DNA of 64,000 nt, from NCBI RefSeq assembly GCF_900113635.1, contig NZ_FOQA01000007.1, positions 1-64,000 of the forward strand, in the 5' to 3' direction. Shown here one piece after another: positions 32,945 to 43,150 of this stretch. A program made the position numbers and the translations under genes. The notes beneath the pieces were generated by a model that was not told the origin of the DNA, did no database searches, and saw only the letters and a list, made by a program, of their open reading frames with translations. Each line of letters starts with the position of its first letter. Position 1 is the stretch's first letter. Origin of the DNA: Tindallia magadiensis. GTDB taxonomy: Bacteria; Bacillota; Clostridia; Peptostreptococcales; Tindalliaceae.

Positions 32945-33896
32945 AATTGTTTTTAATATTCCTGCGCATGTCACTTTTTCTCAACAAAAGATAGAAGCAA
33001 TGCTGGATCCGGAAAAATTCAAAAAAGTATTGTTTGTCAATAAGCCAGAGCAGTTAGAGGAAGAAATTGAAGATACCGATGTCTTGGTCACTTACCCTTG
33101 TGAAGCATCCATTATTCGAAAAGGCAAAAAACTGAAATGGCTTCAGGCTATTACTGTAGGAGTAGATGCATTTCCGATCAAAGAACTGCATGAAAAAGGC
33201 GTCATTATTACGAATGGAAAAGGAGTACACCGGATTCATATGGCTGAATATGCTATAGCAAGCATGATTATGATGGCTAGAAACATTCATTCAATGATCC
33301 GAAATCAGATGAGTAGTACGTGGAATCGTCAATTAGAACAAAATGAAATATTTGGTGCAACTGTTGGTATTTTAGGATTAGGCAGCATTGGTCAGGAGAT
33401 TGCAAAAAAAGCATCCTTAATGGGCATGCGAGTGATCGGCATTAAAAATACTCCAGAAGAAATACCTTATGTAGATAATACGTTTGGAATGACTGAAATC
33501 GAAAGCATTCTTAAAGAAAGTGATTATGTGATTAATCTCTTGCCGGAGACAGTAAAAACAAGAAAAATAATAAATGCAAAAAATTTATCGGTGATGAAAA
33601 GAAATGCTTGCTTAATCAACATGGGACGTGGAGGAACCATCGATGAAGAAGCTTTAATAAAAGCTCTTGAAGAAAAGTGGATTCGTGGTTTTGTGGCAGA
33701 TGTTTTTGAAGAAGAACCACTACCCTCTAATAGTCCTCTCTGGAAACTGGATAATGTTGTCATCACACCACATATATGCGGCGAATCTACAAAATATATG
33801 GAAAAACTCATGCCAATTTTACAGAATAACTTAAAAGTATTTCAAGGTGGTAATGGGAATATGATCAACTTGGTAGATTTAGAAAAAGGTTATTAA
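32937..33896 (+). CDS. D-isomer-specific 2-hydroxyacid dehydrogenase
   Basis: The 319-residue NAD(P)-dependent oxidoreductase has the Rossmann motif VGILGLGSIGQEIAKK (about 140-155), LLPET, INMGRGGTIDEEAL with the substrate-binding Arg (about 224-237), and DVFEEEPLP followed by VITPHICGES with the catalytic His (about 285). It reduces a 2-oxoacid; the exact substrate is unknown. ATG 32937 follows AAAGGAG (32922-32928) and lies in the ATGTATAA overlap with the previous stop. The upstream frame to 32907 is shadowed by the YbaK-like gene. Confidence 0.9.
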   Translation: MYKIVFNIPAHVTFSQQKIEAMLDPEKFKKVLFVNKPEQLEEEIEDTDVLVTYPCEASIIRKGKKLKWLQAITVGVDAFPIKELHEKGVIITNGKGVHRIHMAEYAIASMIMMARNIHSMIRNQMSSTWNRQLEQNEIFGATVGILGLGSIGQEIAKKASLMGMRVIGIKNTPEEIPYVDNTFGMTEIESILKESDYVINLLPETVKTRKIINAKNLSVMKRNACLINMGRGGTIDEEALIKALEEKWIRGFVADVFEEEPLPSNSPLWKLDNVVITPHICGESTKYMEKLMPILQNNLKVFQGGNGNMINLVDLEKGY

Positions 33897-33951
33897 GAAA
33901 AGTTGTTACATGCATTTCTCTTGTGTTTTATGGTATAATAATGAAAAATAG

Positions 33952-34207
33952 AAGATCATAGGCAATGATGAAGAGGAGTAAGCATAACTAAAATCTACAG
34001 AGAGTAAAACCATTAGCTGAAAGGTTTTACGATTGATAGGTGCTGAAGTAGCTTCAGAGCATCTGGACAGAAGCGATTAGTGAGTAAGTTCAGACGGGTA
34101 AGAGACCGTTATCTCTCTTTTAAGAGCTCCTGCAATCAGGAGAAATAGGGTGGTACCGCGAAGTCTTTTCGTCCTTATAATTTGTAAGGATGAGAAGGCT
34201 TTTTTTG
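33952..34207 (+). promoter_or_regulatory. Valine T-box riboswitch controlling valS
   Basis: A complete T-box leader: Stem I elements CAGAGAG and AGCTGAAAGG, the specifier loop CTGAA-GTA-GCTTCAGAG with Val codon GUA at 34048-34050, and the T-box AGGGTGGTACCGCG at 34147-34160. The terminator is GTCCTTA/TAAGGA (about 34171-34190) within a longer stem ending GGCTTTTTTT. Uncharged tRNAVal would stabilise the antiterminator and allow valS transcription. The promoter is probably the extended -10 TGGTATAAT at 33931-33939. The codon assignment uses the same alignment as the glyS and ilv leaders. Confidence 0.93.
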
Positions 34208-34256
34208 ATTTTTGAAAAATAAATGAAAAAAGAAGACGTTATGGGAGGTTATTGTT

Positions 34257-36902
34257 ATGGAAACAACATTACAAAAGAATTATGATCCAAAATCATTTGA
34301 AAAGAAAATTTATGAGGATTGGATGGAAAAAGACTTATTTAAAGCAACTCCAAATTCTGGAAAAGAACCTTTCTGTATTGTTTTACCACCACCAAATATT
34401 ACGGGACAACTTCATTTAGGTCATGCGTTGGACCAGACACTGCAAGATATACTGACCAGATACAAAAGAATGCGAGGCTACGAAACATTATGGCTACCTG
34501 GAACAGATCATGCTAGTATTGCAACGGAAGTGAAGGTAGTAGACAAAATAAAGCAAGAACAAGGGTTAGATAAAAATGAAATAGGTCGAGAAAAATTTCT
34601 TGAAGAAGCCTGGAACTGGCGCGATAATTATGGCCGCAGGATAGTGGAGCAAATGAAACAGTTAGGGAATTCATGTGACTGGTCAAGAGAACGTTTTACG
34701 ATGGATGAAGGATGCAACAAAGCTGTTAAGGAGTTCTTTGTGCGTTTATACGAAAAAGGGTTAATTTATCGGGGAAATCGAATCATTAACTGGTGCCCAG
34801 ATTGTAAAACCTCTTTATCAGATATCGAAGTAGAACATGAAGAAAAGTCTGGAAAATTCTGGCATGTCAACTATCCGATAAAAGATGAAGATATTTATAT
34901 TGAAATAGCTACTACCAGACCAGAAACAATTTTAGGAGATACGGCGGTTGCTGTTCATCCGGAAGATGAGAGATACAAGCATCTTATAGGAAAAACCGTT
35001 ATTTTACCACTGTTAAACCGTGAAATTCCCATTATTGCGGATGAATATGTGGATCCGGAATTTGGAACAGGAGCTGTAAAAATAACACCATCACATGATC
35101 CAAACGATTTTGAGGTAGGGACGCGGCATCAGTTACCACAAATACGAGTTATGAACGATGACGCCAGTATTAATGAAAATGGTGGCCCTTATTGTGGGAT
35201 GAGTCGTTATGATGCACGACATCAGATGGTAAAAGACTTAGAAAAGCTAGGATTATTAGTGAGTGTGAAAGAACGGGTTCACAATGTAGGACAATGTTAT
35301 CGATGCAGTACGGCTGTAGAGCCAATTACTTCGGAGCAATGGTTTTTGCATATGGAGCCTCTGGCAAAACCGGCCATTGATGCGGTTAAGAATAACGATA
35401 CAAAGTTTATACCAGAAAGATTTAGTAAAATATATTTTCACTGGTTAGAAAATATAAGAGACTGGTGTGTTTCGCGTCAGCTTTGGTGGGGACATCGAAT
35501 TCCAGCCTATTACTGCCAGGACTGCGGAGAAATGATGGTGTTAAGAGAAGCACCAGAGGTTTGCACCCAATGTAAAGGGGATCACATTGTTCAAGATGAA
35601 GATGTTTTAGATACTTGGTTTAGCTCAGCCTTATGGCCTTTCTCCACACTGGGATGGCCAGATAAAACACCAGAACTAGATTATTTTTATCCAACAAATG
35701 TACTGGTGACAGGATACGATATTATATTCTTCTGGGTTGTTCGCATGGTGTTTAGCGGCTTGGAAGTTTGTGACGATATTCCCTTTGAGCATGTGTTAGT
35801 CCATGGGTTGGTTCGAGATGCTGAAGGTAGAAAAATGAGCAAATCTCTTGGAAATGGGGTTGACCCTCTTGAAGTAATCGAAGAGTACGGCGCTGATGCT
35901 TTACGATTCACTCTGGTTCAAGGGAATAGTCCAGGGAACGATTTGCGTTTTCATGAAGAAAGACTGGAAGCTAGTCGGAACTTTGCTAATAAGCTTTGGA
36001 ATGCTACCCGGTTTTTACTGATGAACCTTGATGGTGAAGTGGCAACTTTGAGCCAAAAGGAACAAGGATTAACCTTTGAAGATCGATGGATATTATCACG
36101 ACTTCAAAGAGTTGAGCAAGAAATAACCTCAAATTTAGACAAGTTTGAATTAGGGCTTGCACAACAAAAAATTGTTGATTTTACTTGGAATGAATATTGC
36201 GATTGGTATATTGAAATGAGCAAAACCAGGTTGTATAGTGAGAATGAAGAAGCAAAGCATACGGCTCAGGCTGTGCTTGTGGAAGTATTAGAAAATATTT
36301 TGAAATTGTTGCACCCATTTATGCCGTTTATTACGGAAGAAATCTGGCAAAGCCTTCCAGGAGAAAGAGGTAATATAATGATTTCTCCCTGGCCAGTAAC
36401 CAAAAATCAATGGATCAATCCAAAGGCAGAAGAAGAAATGGATCAGTTGGTACAAGCGATCAAAAGCATTCGAAACATACGGTCAGATATGAACGTGCCC
36501 GCATCGAAAAAAGCCGCATTAATGGTATTGAATGCCCGACCGGAACTAAAGAGTCTTCTGGAAAGAGGGACGCCTTACCTTATGAGTCTGGCTTCTGTAT
36601 CAAATGTAATGTTTTTTGAAGATGAAAACAAGATACCGAATCAAGCTGTTTCTGTCCCCTTTGCAGGCGCTGAAATGTTTATTCCTTTGGAAGAACTGGT
36701 TGATATACAAAAAGAGCTTCAAAGGCTGGAAAAAGAAAAAGAGAAATATCAGGGAGAAATCAAGCGCGTTCAAGGAAAACTAAGCAATAAAGGGTTTATA
36801 GAAAAAGCTCCGGCTAAATTAGTCGAAGAAGAAAAACAAAAACAAGTAAAGTTTGAAGAAATGCTTCAAAACCTTGAAAAGCGCATCAAAGAACTTCAAT
36901 AA
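34257..36902 (+). CDS. valS: Valyl-tRNA synthetase
   Basis: This 881-residue class I synthetase has the HIGH motif variant [14 protein letters not shown] (about 47-60), a CP1 editing domain (about 190-345, [20 protein letters not shown] and [18 protein letters not shown]), [25 protein letters not shown], the KMSKS loop [11 protein letters not shown] (about 524-534) and a C-terminal coiled coil (about 815-880, [16 protein letters not shown]). It charges tRNAVal and edits Thr. ATG 34257 follows GGGAGG (34241-34246), with the T-box terminator just upstream. Confidence 0.97.
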   Translation: METTLQKNYDPKSFEKKIYEDWMEKDLFKATPNSGKEPFCIVLPPPNITGQLHLGHALDQTLQDILTRYKRMRGYETLWLPGTDHASIATEVKVVDKIKQEQGLDKNEIGREKFLEEAWNWRDNYGRRIVEQMKQLGNSCDWSRERFTMDEGCNKAVKEFFVRLYEKGLIYRGNRIINWCPDCKTSLSDIEVEHEEKSGKFWHVNYPIKDEDIYIEIATTRPETILGDTAVAVHPEDERYKHLIGKTVILPLLNREIPIIADEYVDPEFGTGAVKITPSHDPNDFEVGTRHQLPQIRVMNDDASINENGGPYCGMSRYDARHQMVKDLEKLGLLVSVKERVHNVGQCYRCSTAVEPITSEQWFLHMEPLAKPAIDAVKNNDTKFIPERFSKIYFHWLENIRDWCVSRQLWWGHRIPAYYCQDCGEMMVLREAPEVCTQCKGDHIVQDEDVLDTWFSSALWPFSTLGWPDKTPELDYFYPTNVLVTGYDIIFFWVVRMVFSGLEVCDDIPFEHVLVHGLVRDAEGRKMSKSLGNGVDPLEVIEEYGADALRFTLVQGNSPGNDLRFHEERLEASRNFANKLWNATRFLLMNLDGEVATLSQKEQGLTFEDRWILSRLQRVEQEITSNLDKFELGLAQQKIVDFTWNEYCDWYIEMSKTRLYSENEEAKHTAQAVLVEVLENILKLLHPFMPFITEEIWQSLPGERGNIMISPWPVTKNQWINPKAEEEMDQLVQAIKSIRNIRSDMNVPASKKAALMVLNARPELKSLLERGTPYLMSLASVSNVMFFEDENKIPNQAVSVPFAGAEMFIPLEELVDIQKELQRLEKEKEKYQGEIKRVQGKLSNKGFIEKAPAKLVEEEKQKQVKFEEMLQNLEKRIKELQ

Positions 36903-36942
36903 GACCGAGAATAGGCTATTAAGGGAGAGGGAGGATGTGTCC

Positions 36943-38244
36943 GTGGATTACCAAGAGGCATTGAACTATATTCATGGAACGTATAAATTTGGAAGTAAAT
37001 TAGGGCTGGAAAATATCAAGACCTTATTGCGAGAACTGGGAAATCCGGAAAAAGGCCTTAAAGTAATTCATGTTGCCGGAACCAATGGAAAAGGATCCAC
37101 ATGCTCAATGATCCAGTCAGTATTGATAGAAGCTGGTTACAAAGTGGGACTATACACATCCCCGTATATAGAGCGGTTTAATGAACGAATAAGAATTAAT
37201 ACAACAAATATTGAAGACCAGGAACTAGCCAGTATGACAGAGCAGGTAAAAAGAGCCGTTGAAAGGATGCTGAAAGAAGGGTTTCAGCATCCAACAGAAT
37301 TTGAGATAGTCACAGCCATTGCATTGCTGTACTATCAAGAGCAAAAAGTTGACTTCGTAATTCTGGAAGTTGGACTTGGTGGCCGACTAGATGCTACTAA
37401 TGTTATTAGTGATCCATTATTAACCATTATTACGCCAATAGATTATGATCACATGACTTACCTTGGAAATACACTAGAAGCTATTGCTGGTGAAAAAGCT
37501 GGCATCATTAAAAAAGGAAGACCGGTTATCACTGGATTTCAACATGAAGAAGCGTTGGAGATCATAAAGAAGAAAGCCTTGTTATTAGAAACACCTTTTT
37601 ATCATGTAGTTCCTGAACAGCTAGAGATTCACGAATCACATCTTAAAAGCCAGACTTTTTCTGTAACCTTATTCCAGCAATCTTATCATAAAATAACCAT
37701 CGCCTTACCAGGTCTGCATCAAGTGGAAAATAGCATGCTGGCATTAACCGCCATAAAGGTATTAGAGAAAGAAGGGCACCTTAAGATCGGAGATCAGGAG
37801 CTGAGAAAAGGTCTAGAAAATGTACGTTGGATAGGACGCTTGGAAGTAATTCACGAACATCCAATAGTTCTTATTGATGGTGCCCATAACTTACAAGGAG
37901 CAAAAGCTCTTTCGAAAAGCATTGAGATGCTTTTAAAAAAAAGATCCATTACATGGGTTGTTGGAATGCTGGAAGACAAGGATGTTGATAATGTACTCAA
38001 CTTATTATTACCCAAGGTTGATCAGGTGATCGTGACAGAACCGGATTGTCATCGTGCCATGAGAGGAGAAATCCTTGCGGAGAAAATCAGGCAGAATCAC
38101 TCAAAAGTATCCGTAGAGCCTAACATTGAAAAAGCGGTCACAAAAGCCTTAGAAACAACCGACAAATCTGATGTAATACTTTGTGCAGGTTCTCTGTATA
38201 TGTTAGGTGCCATACGTTCGTTATTTCAAACGGAAAATAATTGA
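36943..38244 (+). CDS. folC: Folylpolyglutamate synthase / dihydrofolate synthase
   Basis: This 433-residue Mur-ligase-type enzyme adds glutamate to folates (and to dihydropteroate). Motifs are HVAGTNGKGSTCSMIQ (P-loop, about 45-60), TSPYIERFNERI, EVGLGGRLDATN, GEKAGIIKKGRPVITG and a C-terminal domain with DGAHNLQGA (about 313-321). GTG 36943 is seven bases after AGGGAGGA (36928-36935); an in-frame ATG at 36853 lies inside valS and would add 30 unusual residues. It follows valS by 40 bases and probably shares its Val T-box control. Confidence 0.94.
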   Translation: MDYQEALNYIHGTYKFGSKLGLENIKTLLRELGNPEKGLKVIHVAGTNGKGSTCSMIQSVLIEAGYKVGLYTSPYIERFNERIRINTTNIEDQELASMTEQVKRAVERMLKEGFQHPTEFEIVTAIALLYYQEQKVDFVILEVGLGGRLDATNVISDPLLTIITPIDYDHMTYLGNTLEAIAGEKAGIIKKGRPVITGFQHEEALEIIKKKALLLETPFYHVVPEQLEIHESHLKSQTFSVTLFQQSYHKITIALPGLHQVENSMLALTAIKVLEKEGHLKIGDQELRKGLENVRWIGRLEVIHEHPIVLIDGAHNLQGAKALSKSIEMLLKKRSITWVVGMLEDKDVDNVLNLLLPKVDQVIVTEPDCHRAMRGEILAEKIRQNHSKVSVEPNIEKAVTKALETTDKSDVILCAGSLYMLGAIRSLFQTENN

Positions 38245-38255
38245 GGAGGATTCAA

Positions 38256-38954
38256 GTGAGTGAAAAAAACCAAGAGATAAGAGAGATGTTACTGGATCTT
38301 GGTGCTGATGTAATAGGGTTTGGAGATGTAGAAAACCACTTACCTGCTTCTTTAAGAGACATGCCGAGAGCGATTTCTTATGCTGTTCGCCTGTCAAGTC
38401 GGATTATAGAGGAGATAGATCCTGCTGTAGGACCGAGTCAAACCTACTTTCATCATTATCGAACGGTGAATACCCTGATTGATCAAATTAGTTTGAAAAC
38501 AATGCTGAAGATTCAACAAATGGGATATTCAGCCTATGCTATTCCAGCTTCTCAAAGTATCAATGAAAAACCGCCTCAATATAGAGGCAGAATTTCTCAT
38601 CGCATGGCAGCAACCAGATCTGGACTAGGTTGGATAGGGAAAAGTGGCAACTTAATCACAGAAGCATTTGGACCGGAGGTTCGGTTAGGGACAGTTTTAA
38701 CATCTCTACCACTTACGGTTCATTCTCCCATAGAAATAAGCCGATGTGGAAGCTGTAATATTTGCGTTAAAGCCTGCCCGGGATATGCTTTACCAGGAAA
38801 TCATGAATGGAAACCAGGGATAGAGAGGGAACTCATTGTTGATCCAGTGCGTTGTAGCCAACATATGAAAAAGGCATATCAGCATATTGGGCGTGGTGCT
38901 GTTTGTGGAATATGCATGCGTGTTTGCCCCTACGGAAAAGCAAAAAAGCGATAA
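38256..38954 (+). CDS. QueG-like 4Fe-4S double-cluster protein
   Basis: The 232-residue protein resembles epoxyqueuosine reductase-type proteins: LLDLGADVIGFGDV at the start, HRMAATRSGLGWIGKSGNLITEAFGPEVRLGTVLT (central), then two ferredoxin clusters CGSCNICVKACP (about 165-176) and CGICMRVCP (about 220-228). It is shorter than QueG (over 300 residues), and the corrinoid-binding region cannot be confirmed, so it is better called a QueG-like reductase of unknown substrate. GTG 38256 follows GAGGAGG (38243-38249), twelve bases after folC. Confidence 0.8.
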   Translation: MSEKNQEIREMLLDLGADVIGFGDVENHLPASLRDMPRAISYAVRLSSRIIEEIDPAVGPSQTYFHHYRTVNTLIDQISLKTMLKIQQMGYSAYAIPASQSINEKPPQYRGRISHRMAATRSGLGWIGKSGNLITEAFGPEVRLGTVLTSLPLTVHSPIEISRCGSCNICVKACPGYALPGNHEWKPGIERELIVDPVRCSQHMKKAYQHIGRGAVCGICMRVCPYGKAKKR

Positions 38955-38967
38955 GGAGTTGTTGAGG

Positions 38968-40083
38968 ATGAAGTGGAAAAAATATATTTCAATAGTAGTC
39001 GTCATTTTTTTGATGGCAATAACCCTAGCCTGCCGTCATTCTGAAGATATTGAATCAGCACCAAAAGAAGCGACAGAAGATACGTTAGCAGAAGAAAATT
39101 ACGAGGATAATCATTCTCTGGAAGAAACAGAGGATGAAGAAGCGGTTTATCCGGAAATGACGGAAAGTGATTTTAAGGCCCTTGAAGTCAATGAAATGGG
39201 TCAAGTGATGGTGCTAATGTATCATCACATTAGAGAGCCGGAAGCAGAATGGTCCCGCACGCCGGATAATTTCAGAGAAGATCTGAAAAACTTGTACGAA
39301 GCGAATTATAGACCGGTAAGATTAGAAGATTATGCTACCGGAAATATCAATACACCTGCCGGTAAAACACCAGTAGTACTAACCTTTGATGATGGAAATC
39401 AAAATAATTTCAATATGATAGAGGATGAAGCAGGAGAATGGATCATTGATCCGGATTCTGCTGTTGGAATTCTAATGGATTTTCATGAAAAACATCCAGA
39501 TTTTATGCCCCATGCCACTTTCTTTATTAATGGAGGTACTCCTTTTGGTCAGGCTGACTGGGTGGATTTTAAGCTGAATTTTCTGGTAGATAATGGGATG
39601 GATATTGGAAATCATACAGAAACGCATCGTCATTTAGGCGATGTAGATGCCGATACGTTACAACGAGAATTAGGAAGAATCGTCCAATTAGTACAAAAAT
39701 ATGTACCAGACTATGAAGTGAATACTTTTGCCCTTCCTTTTGGCTCCAGGCCTCAAAATGAAGAACTGAGGAACTACTTAGTAGCAGGCGAATTTGAAGA
39801 CGTTTCTTATCATCACGTAGCCGTACTGGAAGTAGGTTGGGATCCTTACCATTCGCCTTATCATAAAAACTTTGATGGCTCAGCTATCAGACGTGTTCGT
39901 GCCAGTGAAACAAAGGTAGATGGAGTAGGTATGTACGACTGGATGAATGCCTTTGAAACAGGAAGCCGGCACCCATTTATCAGTGATGGAAACCCGGAAA
40001 GGATCGTGGTGCCAGATTGGTTTTCAGAAAATATAAATCCTGAGCTATCAGAAGACGAGATATTCATTTATCATCATCCGTAG
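38968..40083 (+). CDS. Polysaccharide deacetylase lipoprotein
   Basis: The 371-residue protein has a lipoprotein signal (MKWKKYISIVVVIFLMAITL with AC at about 22), an acidic linker, and a NodB-type deacetylase domain (about 85-300). The catalytic motifs are VLTFDDGNQNN (about 131-141) and the metal-binding GNHTETHRHL (about 212-221), preceded by MVLMYHHI. Large insertions separate the motifs. It would remove acetyl groups from cell-surface glycans. ATG 38968 follows AAGGAG (38953-38958). The frame continues upstream into the previous gene, but that region overlaps it. Confidence 0.88.
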   Translation: MKWKKYISIVVVIFLMAITLACRHSEDIESAPKEATEDTLAEENYEDNHSLEETEDEEAVYPEMTESDFKALEVNEMGQVMVLMYHHIREPEAEWSRTPDNFREDLKNLYEANYRPVRLEDYATGNINTPAGKTPVVLTFDDGNQNNFNMIEDEAGEWIIDPDSAVGILMDFHEKHPDFMPHATFFINGGTPFGQADWVDFKLNFLVDNGMDIGNHTETHRHLGDVDADTLQRELGRIVQLVQKYVPDYEVNTFALPFGSRPQNEELRNYLVAGEFEDVSYHHVAVLEVGWDPYHSPYHKNFDGSAIRRVRASETKVDGVGMYDWMNAFETGSRHPFISDGNPERIVVPDWFSENINPELSEDEIFIYHHP

Positions 40084-40105
40084 TGGAGAAGCGAGGTGGA
40101 TAAAA

Positions 40106-40255
40106 ATGGGTTTGAATCAATTTTGGGTAGTTCCATTGGTAATCGTATTTATTATACTTATTTCCATCCAATATGCCCTAAATCGTGTGGTGCATTTGTT
40201 AAAAGAAATTAAAGATATCTTAAATCAAGATAAAAACCAGCCGCCCTACATGTAA
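40106..40255 (+). CDS. Small single-pass membrane protein, 49 residues
   Basis: ATG 40106 follows GAGGTGG (40094-40100) and reads MGLNQFWVVPLVIVFIILI, an N-terminal membrane segment (about 7-25). An amphipathic charged tail (HLLKEIKDILNQDK) follows, ending QPPYM and a TAA at 40253. The gene begins 22 bases after the deacetylase, is translated in the same direction and ends just before the hpt promoter, so it is probably the last gene of that operon. Family not recognised; the shape resembles small regulatory or scaffold membrane peptides. Confidence 0.65.
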   Translation: MGLNQFWVVPLVIVFIILISIQYALNRVVHLLKEIKDILNQDKNQPPYM

Positions 40256-40262
40256 GATGAAA

Positions 40263-40291
40263 TTGACAGCATATCCTTTTTTTTATAGAAT
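40263..40291 (+). promoter_or_regulatory. Promoter of hpt
   Basis: TTGACA (40263-40268), a 17-base spacer and TAGAAT (40286-40291), 46 bases before the start codon. Confidence 0.75.
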
Positions 40292-40337
40292 AAAATTCAC
40301 ATAATTAACCGGTTTTGTAATGATAGGGAGGGTCGTT

Positions 40338-40880
40338 ATGAATATTGATGATAAGAAGTGGGAAACATTATGTTCGAAGGAAGACATTCAAACAAAAACG
40401 CAAGAACTTGGAAAAATAATTACACAAGATTACCATAATAAAAACTTATATGTAATCTCCTTGCTGAAGGGAAGCTTTATATTTTGTGCTGATTTGGTAA
40501 GAGAGATTGACTTAAAAGTAAAAGTGAACTTTATGATTAGCTCATCCTATGGTGATGGGTTTGAAACCAGCGGTAAGGTTGTCATAGATAAGGATGTTGA
40601 AGAAGATTTATCAGAATATGATGTGCTGTTAGTGGATGATATTGCAGATTCAGGACTTACGCTGACCCATGTGATGAAACATCTTAAAACGAAAAACCCT
40701 AAAAGTCTGAAGTCTTGTGTATTGCTAAATAAACCTTCCAGAAGATTAGAAGATTTGGAGCCGGACTATATTGGTTTTACAATACCAGATGCTTTTGTAG
40801 TCGGTTATGGGCTGAATTATGGTGAACATTACAGAAACATACCTTATGTTTTTATTGTGACGGAAGAAGATAGACACTGA
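40338..40880 (+). CDS. hpt: Hypoxanthine phosphoribosyltransferase
   Basis: The 180-residue purine salvage enzyme makes IMP/GMP from hypoxanthine/guanine and PRPP. The PRPP loop is VLLVDDIADSGLTL (about 96-109), flexible-loop residues SSSYGDG are at about 68-74, and the purine-binding PDAFVVGYGLNYGEHYRNIPYV is near the C-terminus. ATG 40338 follows GGGAGGG (40326-40332); the frame begins six codons earlier at 40320 without a site. Confidence 0.95.
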   Translation: MNIDDKKWETLCSKEDIQTKTQELGKIITQDYHNKNLYVISLLKGSFIFCADLVREIDLKVKVNFMISSSYGDGFETSGKVVIDKDVEEDLSEYDVLLVDDIADSGLTLTHVMKHLKTKNPKSLKSCVLLNKPSRRLEDLEPDYIGFTIPDAFVVGYGLNYGEHYRNIPYVFIVTEEDRH

Positions 40881-40901
40881 GGGTCAGGACAGGAGAGTAC
40901 A

Positions 40902-42092
40902 ATGATGAAATGGTTTTATGAAAAACTAGAATTGCCCGAAAGATTGAAAAAATACAGACAGGATTTGCATCGTATTCCAGAACTGGCATTTCAAGAAACA
41001 GATACAGCATCATATATTCAAAATTGCCTGGATGAACTGGGAATTCAATATGAAAGCCAAGTTGCAGGAACAGGCATTCTTGCCTATATCCCCGGAGAAC
41101 CTGGTGGAAAAACCTACTGTTTTCGAGCCGATATGGATGCTTTACAAGTGGAGGAGCAGACTGGGTTGGATTTTCAATCTCAAAAACCTGGCTGTATGCA
41201 CGCTTGTGGACATGACGGACATATGAGCATTTTGTTAGGATTAGCGGCGGCGATAGCTTCTGATGACGTAAAAACAAAAGACCATATTGTTTTTTTGTTT
41301 CAGCCGGGAGAAGAAGGAACCGGTGGTGCCGATATTATTGTTCAATCCGGTATACTTGATCAATATGAGGTGTGTGAAATATATGGGCTTCATCTTTTTC
41401 CTGAGATTAACCAAGGAACCTTAGGGATAGCCTCTGGTCCAATGATGGCACAGAATAGTGAAATTGATATTACTGTGTGGGGTGAAAATGCTCATGGAGG
41501 AATGCCTCATACAGGTAAAGATGCCCTTATGATTGCCAGTCAATTATTAACGGCATTTCAATCCATTATTAGTAGAAATATCAATCCAGTAGACCCTGCT
41601 GTCATCACCTTTGGAACCCTTAAAGGTGGAGAAGTACGGAATATGATTGCTCGTAAAGCCACGATGGAAGGAACCATCAGAACCTTTACAGAGGAATCCT
41701 ACCGCATATTGAAAAAACGTCTGTTGTCGATCATTGAAGGGTTTGAACTTACCTATGATTGTCGTATTGATGTAGACTTGAGAGAACTTTACCCAGCAGT
41801 TCATAACCCTGAGGGATTGGTGGATCAGTGGAAAGAGGCTCAAGGAGAAAAAGAGATAATAGAGATAGCACCGATTATGTTAGCGGAAGATTTTTCTTTT
41901 TATCAACGAAAATATCCTGGATTATTCTTTTTTTTAGGTACAAAGAATCAGGACAAAGACCTGGTATATCCTCTTCATCACGGATGTTTTAATTTTGATG
42001 AAGAAGTTTTAATGATTGGAGTAGAAAGCTTTTTGAACATTCTTCTTAAAAAGGGGTCAATAGAATTCAATCATGAAAGCGAGCGTGTATAA
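40902..42092 (+). CDS. M20-family metallopeptidase / amidohydrolase
   Basis: The 396-residue enzyme has M20D signatures: RQDLHRIPELAFQETDTA (about 19-36), the metal ligands CMHACGHDGHMS (about 97-108) and FQPGEEGTGGA (about 133-143), a dimerisation domain with ENAHGGMPHTGKDAL (about 194-208), and PLHHGCFNFDEE near the end. Relatives hydrolyse N-acyl amino acids, hippurate or peptidoglycan-derived amides. ATG 40902 (or the adjacent 40905) follows CAGGAGAG. The next gene starts directly after its stop codon. Confidence 0.92.
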   Translation: MMKWFYEKLELPERLKKYRQDLHRIPELAFQETDTASYIQNCLDELGIQYESQVAGTGILAYIPGEPGGKTYCFRADMDALQVEEQTGLDFQSQKPGCMHACGHDGHMSILLGLAAAIASDDVKTKDHIVFLFQPGEEGTGGADIIVQSGILDQYEVCEIYGLHLFPEINQGTLGIASGPMMAQNSEIDITVWGENAHGGMPHTGKDALMIASQLLTAFQSIISRNINPVDPAVITFGTLKGGEVRNMIARKATMEGTIRTFTEESYRILKKRLLSIIEGFELTYDCRIDVDLRELYPAVHNPEGLVDQWKEAQGEKEIIEIAPIMLAEDFSFYQRKYPGLFFFLGTKNQDKDLVYPLHHGCFNFDEEVLMIGVESFLNILLKKGSIEFNHESERV

Positions 42093-43046
42093 ATGATCCA
42101 GGAAAAGAAACTACGAGTTATTGATGCTAACTTGCTATTTTTGGCAGGATCAATTCTTTTTTTTACCCTTGGTTTTTATGCTCAGACGCGAGAAATATTT
42201 ACCGGGCTCTTAATAACCCAATTAGCCGTTGTTTTACTGCCGGCAATTGGACTTTTAGAAATAAAAAAAATGGATATTAAGTCTACTTTGAGGCTGTATC
42301 CTTTGACTTGGAAACAAATCATACTAGTAATTCTTATTACCATATTTATGTACCCGTCAGCTGTGTTTGGCAATTTACTGGTAATGAATATACTGATACA
42401 ATTTGGCGAGATAAGCATTCCTCAAATTCCAGCAGCAACCAATGTGACAGAATACCTTCGACTGGTATTTATTGTTTCTTTGGTGGCAGGAATATGTGAA
42501 GAAGTTCTTTTTCGCGGGGTCATTTTAAGAGGGTACGAAAAACTAGGCAATGTAAAAGCCGTTATGTTTACTTCGTTATTATTTGGAATTTTTCACTACA
42601 ATATTTACAATTTGCTTGGACCTATGGTACTGGGAATTGTTTTTGGATCTTTGGTTTTGCTAACAAAATCTTTGTGGGCAGGGATTATAGGTCATATTTT
42701 TAATAATCTTTTAGCCATATCCATCGGCTATTTTTTTCTTCTCTTAGAGGATTATCTTCCTGATAAAGAAATAGCAGAGGCGGGAGCAACGATGCAAGAA
42801 TCGCTTTACGCGAGTTTAATTGTATTTGGTGGATTAGCTGCTTTAGGAATAGTAATCTCTTTTTTTCTATGGAAACACTTGAAATTAATATCAAATACTC
42901 TTTTGGAAGAAGAGCTTGAACCAGAAAATTCTTTAGATCAGAAAGAGCGAATTTCTTTAATGGAGTTTATTCCTCTGACAGGAGCTGTACCTCTTTTTCT
43001 TTATATTATTATATGGCAAATTTCCATGGTATTATCTTCAGTATAA
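42093..43046 (+). CDS. CPBP-family intramembrane metalloprotease
   Basis: The 317-residue protein has about eight membrane segments and the three Abi/CPBP motifs: CEEVLFRG (about 138-145), FGIFHYN (about 164-170) and GHIFNNL (about 197-203). Members are Rce1-like membrane proteases, some acting in bacteriocin immunity. Its ATG abuts the TAA of the M20 gene, and GAAAGCGAG lies upstream, suggesting co-translation. Confidence 0.9.
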   Translation: MIQEKKLRVIDANLLFLAGSILFFTLGFYAQTREIFTGLLITQLAVVLLPAIGLLEIKKMDIKSTLRLYPLTWKQIILVILITIFMYPSAVFGNLLVMNILIQFGEISIPQIPAATNVTEYLRLVFIVSLVAGICEEVLFRGVILRGYEKLGNVKAVMFTSLLFGIFHYNIYNLLGPMVLGIVFGSLVLLTKSLWAGIIGHIFNNLLAISIGYFFLLLEDYLPDKEIAEAGATMQESLYASLIVFGGLAALGIVISFFLWKHLKLISNTLLEEELEPENSLDQKERISLMEFIPLTGAVPLFLYIIIWQISMVLSSV

Positions 43047-43058
43047 TCCCCTCCTTCG

Positions 43059-43087
43059 TTGACAACAAGGCTTTTGATATGATAATA
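43059..43087 (+). promoter_or_regulatory. Promoter of the cold-shock gene
   Basis: TTGACA (43059-43064) with GATAAT (43081-43086), 16 bases apart. About 60 bases of 5' leader precede the start codon. Confidence 0.7.
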
Positions 43088-43150
43088 TTTATGTTGATGG
43101 GAAAGATTAATGTCTCATAAATTTATTTTAGCATTAGGAGGAATTTGCGA

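Noticed and set aside
36853-36942. Start of folC at ATG 36853
   Set aside because: It lies inside valS and has no ribosome binding site; GTG 36943 after AGGGAGGA gives the normal folC N-terminus.
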